Assembly: GCA_029266615.1 (NCBI GenBank)
Contig: JAQSWN010000045.1
Coordinates: 1-51,220 of the forward strand
Direction of reading: 5' to 3'
DNA from: Polyangiaceae bacterium
GTDB lineage: Bacteria; Myxococcota_A; Polyangia; Polyangiales; Polyangiaceae
Length of the DNA: 51,220 bases
This document shows positions 8,567 to 17,800 of this stretch, one piece after another. How positions within the stretch are numbered: the stretch's first letter is position 1; each line of letters begins with the position of its first letter. The notes beneath the pieces were generated by a model. It did no database searches. It was not told where the DNA came from and saw only the letters and a program-made list of their open reading frames with translations. The translations under genes were made by a program, and so were the position numbers.

Positions 8567-9685
8567 ATGACCAATGGATTGGGCAGCCTTCGTTCGCGTA
8601 TCGGGGTCGCTTCGCTGCTGGCGACGCTCGGGTGTCTGCACTGTGGCGACGATGGCGTCGACGACAAGCCGAGCCCGGGTGACGCAGGCGAGTCCGCGGG
8701 CGGTGGTGGCGCCGAGCCTTCGAACGGTGGCGCGCCCGCCGGGATGGGGAGCGGCGGCACGGAGCTCGCGCCAGGCGGCAGCGGCGGAGCCGAGACGTTG
8801 CCGAGCGGCGGCGCGGGCGGCGCCTCGGAGCTCGTGCCCGAAGGTGAGCACTACGGATTCGTCATCGACACGATGATGATACCGACCAACAACAACCAGG
8901 CGCGCGAGCTCGCGTTCGACCTGAACGGGGACGGGGTGCCCGACAATCAACTGGGCGCGGTGTTCGGAACGCTCGCCGTGATGGGCTTGGAGACGGGCAC
9001 CGAAGAACTGGTCGAGAGCGGCGTAGTCATCCTTCTTGTTGATCTGCAGACCACCTCCTTCAGTCGAGCCGCCGCGGCCGGCTTCAACACCTTCTACGGC
9101 ACCAACCCGGTTCCAGACCCCTGCGTGGACGACGGCGATTGCGGTCGCCATCTGGACGGCACCGGGAGCTTCGACCTCACGGACGACGAGCTGGAGGGCG
9201 AGCCTTGCATCGGGCCCATCGAAGACGGCGTCTTCAGCGGGACGGGCGGCGCGCTCCCGGTACGCATCGCGTACAGCGGGCAGCCATTGGATTTGACCCT
9301 TTCGGAAGCACACGTGGAGCTCACGGGGCTGAGCGAGGATGGCTTCACGACCGGCCGTATCGGAGGGCTTCTCACCGTCGCCCGCATCGATACTCAGCTC
9401 GTCCCGGGAATGCACGCGGCCGTGGCTGCGAGCATTGCGGCGGATTGCACCGGCGCCTCCCCGTCGCCCGCATGCGGCTGCGTGGAAGGCTCGACCGGCT
9501 CCACGAACCTCAACCTCTACGACATGGACGACGACTGCGAGGTCTCGCTCGAAGAGGTGAAGGAGAACACCTTGACCGCATCGCTCCTCGCCCCCGACGT
9601 CTATCTGGACGGCGACGGCACGGCTGACGGGCTCTCTGTCGGCTTCGGCGTCACCGGCAAGCGCGCCACGTTCGAGTTGCCCTGA
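8567..9685 (+). CDS. Gly-rich lipoprotein with Asp-rich calcium-type loops
   Basis: 372 residues, 19 nt after the PilZ gene. The signal ends L-G-C23. A Gly/Ala/Ser linker fills residues about 35-92. The core has three Asp/Asn-rich loops: D118-L-N-G-D-G-V-P-D, D319-M-D-D-D-C-E-V-S-L-E-E, and D348-G-D-G-T-A-D-G. These resemble the calcium loops of EF-hand and thrombospondin type-3 repeats. Cysteines are paired around PDPCVDDGDCGR and PACGCVEG. It is probably a calcium-stabilised surface protein. Its molecular function is unknown. An imperfect inverted repeat (AGCGGC 9685-9690, GCCGCT 9713-9718) overlaps the stop codons of this gene and the convergent one and could end both transcripts, but it is weak. 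Confidence 0.78.
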   Translation: MTNGLGSLRSRIGVASLLATLGCLHCGDDGVDDKPSPGDAGESAGGGGAEPSNGGAPAGMGSGGTELAPGGSGGAETLPSGGAGGASELVPEGEHYGFVIDTMMIPTNNNQARELAFDLNGDGVPDNQLGAVFGTLAVMGLETGTEELVESGVVILLVDLQTTSFSRAAAAGFNTFYGTNPVPDPCVDDGDCGRHLDGTGSFDLTDDELEGEPCIGPIEDGVFSGTGGALPVRIAYSGQPLDLTLSEAHVELTGLSEDGFTTGRIGGLLTVARIDTQLVPGMHAAVAASIAADCTGASPSPACGCVEGSTGSTNLNLYDMDDDCEVSLEEVKENTLTASLLAPDVYLDGDGTADGLSVGFGVTGKRATFELP

Positions 9686-9703
9686 GCGGCACCAGCCTTG
9701 TCG

Positions 9704-12352
9704 TCAGTCGTGGCCGCTGAACGCGTTCACACTGACGGCGATTGCCCGCAGCGTCGGGCTAAAATCGCGCGGTTCGACCGCTACCTCGCTCTCGTCGGGG
9801 GTCACGGCAACGCTGGAAAGTAGCGACTCGTCCGACAGTGAGCCATCGCGTGCGAATACCTTGAACGCGAGCAGCTCGCCTTCGGAGTCGCCTTCCGGGC
9901 CGGCGGTGGCGCTGAGCAGTACTCCGCCGTCGTCCGTCAAGAGCGCGCTCGGGAAGCCAATCGCGCGAAGGCCGGCTTCGCCGTGGAGCAAATACTCGCG
10001 GCCCCACAGGGTGAAGCCGTTCCCGTCCAGGCCGAGCAGCACGACATCAGTCGGGTTTTCGCCTTCGCCGTCCACGGTCGAAGCGACCACGAGCCCGGTG
10101 GTGGGCAGCTCCACGACCGCGTTGGGCGAAAATCCGCTCTGCACGCCGCCGCCGAGGTTCGGGAACCGCGCGAAGCCGAGCGAGCCGTCGGCTTTGACGC
10201 GCGCAACGTAGCCGAGGCCGGCGGCATCACCCACGAGGGTGACGCTTCCGGCGGCGGACGGTATGACGGCCGTGGGGTAGAACGAGAGGCGTTCGGGACA
10301 CGCGAAGGCGGAGCTCACGCCCGGGTCCAGCGCCTTGGACAGGCGAGTCAAAAAGCCAAGCGAGCCCGCGTCTTCGTCGACTCGAGTCAGCTGCCCGGCG
10401 AGCACCCACTCGCCGTCTTGGCGCGTGGCAGTGGTGGGCATGAGGCGCGTCGTGGTGGCGTCCGTATCGACCAGCTCACGACTCTCGAGGAGCGAAAGCT
10501 CGTCGTCCATCTCCACGAGCCAAGCGCTCCGCGTGAACGGGCACTCTCCGAACACGAGCGCGCCTCCGCCGTCTCGCTGCACGAGCGCTTGGGGCACGGC
10601 GCCGCACTCGTCGGGGAGCGTCACGCTCACGGCGCGGACCAAGGCGCCGGATTGAGTCTGCTTGGCGAGCACGAAGGCGTCGGTGCTGCCGCGGTAGAGG
10701 GTGAGCAATCCCGCGTCCCCGCTAGGCACCGACCCGAGCGAAAGCATCGGCGCGTCGCTGTCCGTGAATAGCGCGCTCTGCCAAGTCGCGTTGCCATCGC
10801 CGTCCAGCTTCAATAAGCCGCGCGCGCCGCCACCGCCCGCGACGTAGCGGCCATCCACGGTTGGCGTGAGGAACGGAAAGCCGGTCGGGTACGCGAGGAT
10901 GGACTCCAACTGCGCGCCATCTGCGGGCAGCTTCATGAGCTTGGCCCAGGGCTTGAAGCTGGGCTGCTGCAGCAGCTCCGCGGTCGGGCCGCCGCCGGGC
11001 GGCGTTTGCTGGCCTTCTTCGGTCAGCTCGCAGTCGCCGCTCGCGACACTGGTGTCCCACAGCGGCACGGGTCCGGTGTTCCAATCCAAAAAAGTCAGCG
11101 CGCCCAAGCCGGGTAACGACGGCGTTTTGACGAGCACGCCCAGCTCTGTCTCGAGGCCGACCCGGAAGTCCCAGCAAGGACTCTCCAGGGGGTTCGCGCG
11201 CAGCGTGGCCGCTGCCGAGAGCTGCGCGTACGGCCCGAGCACCCCGTAAAGTGCAAGCACGAGACGTGCGCCGGGTTTGGCGCTGATCTCGGCGTACAAG
11301 TCCACCTCCGGCGTCTCGGCGTCTGCGTCCGTTTCGCCGAGCTCGAACGGCACCAGCTCACTATTTTCGACTTTCGAGGAGAGCAGCACGCTCGACCGCA
11401 CGGAGATGTTCGCGTGCGCGCTCGCGTCGAACCGGGCGGAAGCGCGGCCCGCGATGGTGGCGATGATGTCCACGTTGGGCACGAGCACGAGCGGACCGAC
11501 GGTGATCGGTGGAAGCGCGATGGTACCGATGTCCAAAGACTCCTCGAAGCCGACGCTCGCGGCTCCGCTCACCGCGACGGAAGCTTCCAAATGCGGTTCC
11601 ACGGCCAGCCCGAGCTTGAGCTCGGGCAGCAGGTCCTCGGGCTTGCACGACGGAAGCTCGCCTTCGGTGAGCTTCAGCACACTGGTCAAGCAGTCCGTCA
11701 CGATGGTGGGCAGGCGCTCCACCGTTCCCCAATCCACGTCCAAGCTCAGATCGTAGCGGACGCCCCCGCCCAGCGTGGCGTCCACCGCAACCTGGTCGTT
11801 CTTCGTCGCGGGGTTGCCGTCGCCGTCGAACGCCAAGATTTCGTAAGTCTGGGTGTCGCCCAGATCGCCGGCGACGCTGAACTGAGGCGAAACGGAGAGC
11901 GGCACGACGTCCGTCCCCGTGAACTTGCCGCCCCGCGCGAAGGGGAGGGCGTTATCCGCGACGCGCGCGCGTAGACGTCGAAAGGCCATTTGCAGCGGAG
12001 CCGCGCCGGTTCGTAGAGTGACCGCGCCGTCGTCTTCCTCCTGGATGTCCAGAACGACGCGGAGCAAGCCGTTCGGCGTCGTCTTCGTGACACCAGCGAG
12101 TAGCACCTCGCCGACTCGCAGCTCGGTGAGCGACTCCGGAAGTCGTTCGAAGCGCAGCTCTCCGTTCGGCGAGAGCGAGGAGATGGACGCGACGTCGGCC
12201 GGGCTCAGCTCGTGGGTGCTTGGAAACAGCTCGTAGTCGACTTGGCGCACGCGCGAGTCCTCGGGCGCGTCGTCGTCGCTGCAACCGAACGAAGTCAGGC
12301 TCGAAAGCCCCGCCACCATCAACGAGACGTGCAGCGGGGTGCGCAGCTTCAT
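9704..12352 (-). CDS. Large lipoprotein with C-terminal beta-propeller-like repeats
   Basis: 882 residues with signal ending S-F-G-C24. The N-terminal part (about 40-135) contains a compact domain (FERLPESLTELRVGEVLLAG, VVLDIQEEDDGAVTLRT). A long beta-rich region of about 250 residues follows (LSLDVDWGTVERLPTIV, VAVSGAASVGFEESLDI). From about residue 480 onward the sequence shows repeated blades of the kind GLLKLDGDGNATWQSALF, VSVTLPDECGAVPQALV and GYVARVKADGSLGFARF, typical of secreted repeat or propeller proteins that report a value, a comparison and an outcome. It is likely exposed on the cell surface. No enzymatic motif is visible. It is transcribed alone: the upstream DUF2079 gene lies 206 bp away, with a strong palindrome between them. 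Confidence 0.8.
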   Translation of the reverse strand: MKLRTPLHVSLMVAGLSSLTSFGCSDDDAPEDSRVRQVDYELFPSTHELSPADVASISSLSPNGELRFERLPESLTELRVGEVLLAGVTKTTPNGLLRVVLDIQEEDDGAVTLRTGAAPLQMAFRRLRARVADNALPFARGGKFTGTDVVPLSVSPQFSVAGDLGDTQTYEILAFDGDGNPATKNDQVAVDATLGGGVRYDLSLDVDWGTVERLPTIVTDCLTSVLKLTEGELPSCKPEDLLPELKLGLAVEPHLEASVAVSGAASVGFEESLDIGTIALPPITVGPLVLVPNVDIIATIAGRASARFDASAHANISVRSSVLLSSKVENSELVPFELGETDADAETPEVDLYAEISAKPGARLVLALYGVLGPYAQLSAAATLRANPLESPCWDFRVGLETELGVLVKTPSLPGLGALTFLDWNTGPVPLWDTSVASGDCELTEEGQQTPPGGGPTAELLQQPSFKPWAKLMKLPADGAQLESILAYPTGFPFLTPTVDGRYVAGGGGARGLLKLDGDGNATWQSALFTDSDAPMLSLGSVPSGDAGLLTLYRGSTDAFVLAKQTQSGALVRAVSVTLPDECGAVPQALVQRDGGGALVFGECPFTRSAWLVEMDDELSLLESRELVDTDATTTRLMPTTATRQDGEWVLAGQLTRVDEDAGSLGFLTRLSKALDPGVSSAFACPERLSFYPTAVIPSAAGSVTLVGDAAGLGYVARVKADGSLGFARFPNLGGGVQSGFSPNAVVELPTTGLVVASTVDGEGENPTDVVLLGLDGNGFTLWGREYLLHGEAGLRAIGFPSALLTDDGGVLLSATAGPEGDSEGELLAFKVFARDGSLSDESLLSSVAVTPDESEVAVEPRDFSPTLRAIAVSVNAFSGHD

Positions 12353-12508
12353 GCCGCAGCGTAGCGCTCCGGCCGCGCTCCGCGCGTCTCTATTTCTAGC
12401 GCGGGCGTGGGAAGGCAGTGGCGGAACGGCGGCTGTCGCCCCGCGCAGCCCGCCCGCAGGCTTTCGCTCGAGTGCGGAAACGATTGCTTCGAGGCCCGCT
12501 ACGAGGCG

Positions 12509-12528
12509 ACGCGCCCAGCTGGGCGCGT
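12509..12528 (-). terminator. Perfect 20-bp GC-rich palindrome after the DUF2079 gene
   Basis: ACGCGCCCAGCTGGGCGCGT is a perfect inverted repeat starting about 30 bp past the stop of the minus-strand gene at 12559. As RNA it folds to an 8-bp GC stem with an AGCU loop. There is no U-tract, which is common for terminators in such GC-rich genomes. It could instead be a protein-binding site for the gene starting at 12352. A similar palindrome ends the convergent pair at 47076. Confidence 0.45.
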
Positions 12529-12558
12529 TAACCAGGCCTACCTACCCAAGCAAGCTGA

Positions 12559-14754
12559 TCAGAGACCCCAGTCTTTCATCAGCTTGTCGTTGCCGTCCGT
12601 GTTGTAGCCGCGCTTGAAGATGGCGAAGTCGCCCGAGCGTTTGACGACGCCGTACTGCTTCTTTTCCAAGACGCCGCGGAGGGACGGCTTGGTTTTGGAC
12701 AGCTTCAGCTCACGGCTGGAGGCGACGATCCATTCGGCGCCGTGCGGGCCGGTGCGCATGGTGTGGAGCACGCGGCGCGACGACAGGTGCGGGCCGACCT
12801 TTTCGGTGGCGGCGAGAGTCGCGTCTTGGGGAATGTCTTTGACGAGCTCCATCAGACGCGCGTGCCGGTCCGCCTCGGCTTGGGTGTACGTGAACTCCAC
12901 TTTGTGGAACCCGCCCTTGAAGCCGCCCTCGCGCATCGCGAAAGCACCGAAGTTGAAGCTGAGCACCGCGGACGCCGCGCACAGCGCTACGAGCGCAGCG
13001 CTGCGGCGTTGGGGCCCGAGGTCCGGGCTCTTGCCGATGGCGACGAGGGCCAGCACGGCCGCCATGAACAGGTACGGTGCCCAGTGCATGGTGTAGTGAA
13101 ACGAGAACTGAATCGGCGGGTCGTAGTTCGTGACGAGGAGCGTGAGCAGGGTGCCGGGGATCAGGCTCAACCACAGGTACCAGCGCCGCAGAGGCAAGAA
13201 CGCGAGCGGCGTGAGCAGGTGCGCGAGGTAGAGCAGCTTCTTCTCGATCGCGAGCTTGGACAGCACGAACAGGGGGTTCGTGAGCAAGGTCTTGATCACG
13301 CTGCGGAAGCCCCGCTCGCCGTCGGCCCAAAACTCCTTGTACATGGTGGGAAACCACCAGTCGCCCGCCTCTTCCATTACGTAGAAGCGCAAGAGCAAGA
13401 AGTACGAAGTGGAGAAGGCGGCGAGGAGCAGGCCGGCGGTGGGACGGTAGCCGCTGGCGAGCAGGAACACGCCGATGACCGATAAGCCAACCGGAACGTC
13501 CTCGCGCATGAGGCACGCCATCGCCGTGAACACGCCCATCAGCACCCAGCGCTTGGCGTCCGCCGCCCACACGACGCTGAACACGAAGAACGCCGCGATG
13601 GGCACGTTCTGGAACTCCGAGAACGTGGCGCCGTGCATCGGGTAGTACGCCAAGTAGGCGAGCGTGAGCAGGGCCGCGCTCCACTCCGCCAGGTGACGAC
13701 GCGCGAACAGGAAAAGCGGCACCGCGCTGCCGCCGATGAGCACGGACTGGATGACGAGCAGCGTCTCCGGGCGCGGGAAGATCGCGTAGATCGGCAAGAA
13801 GAGGTACAGACCGAACTTGGCGTGCGCCGCCAAGTACTTGCCGGGGTCGTCCGGGAACGCGACGGGGCTCTTCAAAAAGTCCCCGTGAAGTCCGCCGAAC
13901 ATCAAGTTGTTGTTGATCGACAGGTCGAAGTTGCCGGTGCGCAGCTTGTAGTGCCAGCGCAGCAGAAAAAACGTGAAGAAGGCCGCGTAACCGATCGCGC
14001 AAGTGACGACCAGCACGAGCGGGCCGCGCCGTTTCACCACCGCCGGCACTTGGTCCAGCGTTTGGCGCCAGAAGGCCCGCGCTTGCGACGGCACGGAGCG
14101 CAGCGACAGCAGCACGAGCGCCTCGCAGATGAGGCTCATCAGAATCACGATCGGCAGCAGCGCTTCGTGGCGACCCTGCCAGGCCTTGGCGCGGAACAGC
14201 GCAGGCAAGCACGGCAGCAAGAGCCCGGGCACCAAGAACCAGAGCCAGCGCTCGAGCTCGGCTTCGCGGTTTTTCTTGCGGAGCCACGACAGTAAGCCGA
14301 CCCCGACGAGACCGCCCGCAAGCAAGCCGGCGCCGAGCAGCACCATCATCAGCTTGCGCTCGGCGACGCCGCGTACGTTGCTGAGCAGGAATTCCGGAAC
14401 CCAACTGGACTTGATCGAGAGCTGCGCCCAAGCGGAGAGCGCGAGGCCGAGCAGCGCGCTGACGGCGGTGACGCGCGCGGTGACGGCCCACGGGTGTTGG
14501 TCGAACAGCGGCGCGGGCTCGACCGTGTCGGACGGTGGCGGGGGCAGCTCCGCCTCGGTCGTGCGCTCGGCTTCCTCACGAGCGCTCGCCGCCGCCCCAG
14601 TCGAGTCGCCAGTTGCAGCGGGGCTGTCTGCCACGGAGTCCGTTACCGGGGCAGGAGAGTCTGCGTCGGCGGCGAAAACCGAGGGCTCCTTAGACGTCTC
14701 CCCCGACGATTCCTTGGAATCTCCCTGCACACCTTCGTCCTGTAGCCCTGCCAT
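12559..14754 (-). CDS. DUF2079 family polytopic membrane protein
   Basis: 731 residues. The first 90 or so are acidic and Ser/Thr/Pro-rich and cytoplasmic-looking. Then come roughly a dozen hydrophobic segments. Hallmarks of DUF2079 are present: the extracytoplasmic GNFDLSINNNLMFG motif followed by HAKFGLYLFLPIYAIFPRPE and LLVIQSVLIGGSAVPLFLFA, and the STSYFLLLRFYVMEE region. The fold is related to GT-C type lipid-linked-sugar transferases, so a role in glycosylating an envelope polymer is plausible but unproven. The last 110 residues form a soluble domain beginning near TQAEADRHARLMELVKDIPQ. It is divergent from the TPR/HEAT gene across 102 bp. Confidence 0.85.
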   Translation of the reverse strand: MAGLQDEGVQGDSKESSGETSKEPSVFAADADSPAPVTDSVADSPAATGDSTGAAASAREEAERTTEAELPPPPSDTVEPAPLFDQHPWAVTARVTAVSALLGLALSAWAQLSIKSSWVPEFLLSNVRGVAERKLMMVLLGAGLLAGGLVGVGLLSWLRKKNREAELERWLWFLVPGLLLPCLPALFRAKAWQGRHEALLPIVILMSLICEALVLLSLRSVPSQARAFWRQTLDQVPAVVKRRGPLVLVVTCAIGYAAFFTFFLLRWHYKLRTGNFDLSINNNLMFGGLHGDFLKSPVAFPDDPGKYLAAHAKFGLYLFLPIYAIFPRPETLLVIQSVLIGGSAVPLFLFARRHLAEWSAALLTLAYLAYYPMHGATFSEFQNVPIAAFFVFSVVWAADAKRWVLMGVFTAMACLMREDVPVGLSVIGVFLLASGYRPTAGLLLAAFSTSYFLLLRFYVMEEAGDWWFPTMYKEFWADGERGFRSVIKTLLTNPLFVLSKLAIEKKLLYLAHLLTPLAFLPLRRWYLWLSLIPGTLLTLLVTNYDPPIQFSFHYTMHWAPYLFMAAVLALVAIGKSPDLGPQRRSAALVALCAASAVLSFNFGAFAMREGGFKGGFHKVEFTYTQAEADRHARLMELVKDIPQDATLAATEKVGPHLSSRRVLHTMRTGPHGAEWIVASSRELKLSKTKPSLRGVLEKKQYGVVKRSGDFAIFKRGYNTDGNDKLMKDWGL

Positions 14755-14856
14755 CTCGCCGCCGGGTCTACCACGAGCGCCCCCGGACGCCCTCGGAATA
14801 GACGCCCCCGGGGACGGCCTGGCAGGCCGCCAAAGGGCCGCGTACGCTTAGGGGAC

Positions 14857-17800
14857 ATGCTCCGACGATTGCGGCTCAGCGTCGCCCTCGCCGCCATCAC
14901 GGTCGGGCTCACCGCGCCGGCCATCGCCTTCAACCCCGCCGGGCGGAGCAAGAAGCCAAAGGCGGAGCAGAAGGGGCCCAAGGCGGGGACGACCAAACCA
15001 GCGGCCGGCAAGCCTACCCCCAGCCGGGCCGGCGCTGACCCCAAGCCGGCCACCGATGCGTCCACGGCCCCGGATGCGTCCGGAACCAAGAGCGAGGGGC
15101 CCAACCGCGACGCGCTCATCGCTCGCTACCTCGGTATCGTCCTCGCGCAGCCTGGCGCGGAGTTTCCCCTCGAACGACTGACGCAGCTGTACCGAGATCG
15201 CGACGGCAATCTGGAGAAGCTGGTCGCGGAGCTTTCGGCGCGGGTTGCCAAGGAGTCGCAGCCTTACAGCGCCCTGGTCGCCCTCGGCGGCGTTTATAAA
15301 AAGGACGCGCAGCCGGAGCGTGCGATCGCGAGCTTCGAGCAAGCCATTGGCAAGGAGCCGCAAAATCCAATCGGCCTACTCTCCCTCGCGCACCTCTACG
15401 CGGACCGCGGTGACAAGGCGGCGGCGCGCGCCCGGTTCGAGCAAGCGCTCCCGAACGTCAAAGACGCGCCGACGCGCGAGCAGGTTCTGCGCACGCTCAT
15501 GGGGCTGGCGCTGGACGAGAAAGACTTCGCCAAGGCCAAGCAGGCGCACGAGCAACTCCTGACCGCGACCCGCGGCTCCTTTTTCGTACGCGCGGAGCTG
15601 CCGCGCGAGCTCTTGGCGCGCGGTGAGCTACCTCGCGCCATCACTGAATACGAGGCGGTGGTGCGGGCAGCGGCAGGCGACAATCGGGTGCTCGCCCCGG
15701 CCCTCGTCGACTTGGGCCGCGCGCTCTCTCAGGCCGGAAAGAACCAAGAAGCGCAGTCCGCGCTGGACCGCGCGCTCGCCGTCTCCTCGGGAGAGAGCGG
15801 GGCACGACGCCAAATCCTGGAGGCGCTATCGGACGTGTACCGGCGCTCGGAGCGGCTGCCGGCGCTGGTCGAGCGCCTCGCCAAGCAGGCGGGCGGCACG
15901 GAAGAGCTGAAGCTCTTGGCCCAGCTCTACGAGGAGACAGGGCAGGTGGAAAAAGCGCTCGCCACGCACCGCAAAGTACTCGCGCGCGACGCCAAGGAGG
16001 TCGGCACCCGGCTCCGCGTCGTGCGTCTGCTGGAGGTGCGCGGAGAGCTGGACGCGGCGATCGCCGAGTACGACTCGCTCATCAAGAGCGCGCCGCGGAA
16101 CCCCGACTACGTATTTCGTCTGACAGAGGCGCTCTTGCAACGCGGGGACCGAAAGCGCGCCCTCACCGAGCTTTCGGCGCTCGAAGGGCGCTCCGGTAGC
16201 GACGAAGAGACGCTCACCGCTCTCGTCGATTTCTACGAGCGCATGGAGGAGAAGGACCGCGCGCTCGCGCTACTGACGCGTTTGGCGCAGAGCGGCAGTC
16301 AAGATCCGGAGCACGTCGTCGAGCTCGGCTCGCGCTACTGGGAGCAGGGCGACAAGAAGAAGGCGATGCAAACGTGGCAGCGCTTGCGCACGTTGCTGCC
16401 CGAGCGCGCGGAGGGGCTCTTGCGCCTCGGCGAGGTGTACCTCGAGCACGATCTGTCGCAGGAAGCGCTCGAGACACTGGCGGAGGCGGTCAAGCGCGAG
16501 CCGAAGCAAACGCGGGTGCGGCGCGCCTACGCGGTAGGGCTCGAGCGAGTCGGGGCGGCCGCGGGCGGGCGGGACGGTCAGCGGCTGGCCTACGAAGAAG
16601 CTCGGAAAATCTGGGAGCAAATCCTTCGCGATGCGGCCGCGAACGAGAACCTCTCCCGTGAAGCCCGCCAGCACGTCGTGACGCTGCTCAGCCTCACCGG
16701 GCAGCTCGCCCCGCGCATCAACTTGCTAGAGCGCAAGTTCGCCGGGAACGAGCCGGACCAGGAAGCGGGGCGGCTCCTGGCGGAAGCCCACGTGCGCCTG
16801 CGCCGCTACGAGGACGCGGAGCGGGTGCTGCGACGGCTCACCCAGCTTTCGCCCGGCAACGTCGAGGACATGACCCGGCTCGAGCGCGTCTTGGTGCTCG
16901 GCCGGAAGTTGGAGGCGGCGCTGACGACGCTCGAGAAGCTCGTCAAGCTCGACCCGAAGCGCGCGCGCGAATACTACCAGCGCATGGCCGGTTACGCGGC
17001 GGAGCTGTACCAGGACGACCGCGCTCTGCGCTACGCCGCGCGCGCGGTGGAGCTCGGACCCGACGACGCCGACGGTCATAAGAAGCTCGGCGAGATGTAC
17101 GAAAAGCGCCAAGACACGACGCGCGCCATCGCTGAGTTTCGGAGCGCGATCTCCAAGAACGAGCGGCTTTTTGCCGTCTATTTGGAGCTCGCGGAGCTGC
17201 TCGTCGGCCAGGGCCAGCTGGACGAAGCCGACCAACTCTTCCGGCGCGTGGTGCGGTCGTCTCCCGACGAGGAGCTCGTCTACAAGGCCGCGCGCCTTTC
17301 GATGCAGCTGAATCTGGGTCGTGGCACGCTGGAGTCGCTCGAGAAAGATCTGCTGCCCATCGCGCTCGGTAACCCGGAGCGTCCGATTTTTCGGCGGCTG
17401 CTGGTGGAGGTCTACGGCGCGCTCGCGTACCCGCTCCTTCATCGCGCCAAGAGCCAGGTGCAGACCGAAGCCGAGGAGGCGCGCCTCGCCCTGCGCAAGC
17501 TCGGTGAGCGCGCGGTCAAGCCGCTCTTGGACGCGCTCTCGGACCCGCGCGAGGCGCAGCAACAAGTCGCGATCACGCTCCTCACCCACGTCGGCAACAA
17601 GGACGCCGCCGCGTCGCTCTTCGCGTACGCCAGCGGCAACGCCGATCCGGAGCTGCGCGCGCGCGCCATGGTCGCGGTGGGCACGCTGCGCGACGCGCGG
17701 CTCGAGCCGAAGCTCGCCGAGCTGCTTCTCTCCGCCGACAGAGGGCACCTCAGCGACGGCGATCCGGTCAGCGTGGCCGCCGCGTGGGCGCTGGCGCGCC

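Noticed and set aside
9685..9718. Terminator between 8567 and 9704 genes
   Set aside because: The inverted repeat is short and has a bulge; not strong enough to list separately.
12710..14491. Second minus-strand open frame within the DUF2079 gene
   Set aside because: Arg/Ala/Gly-rich with no membrane pattern; the other frame has the clear DUF2079 motifs.
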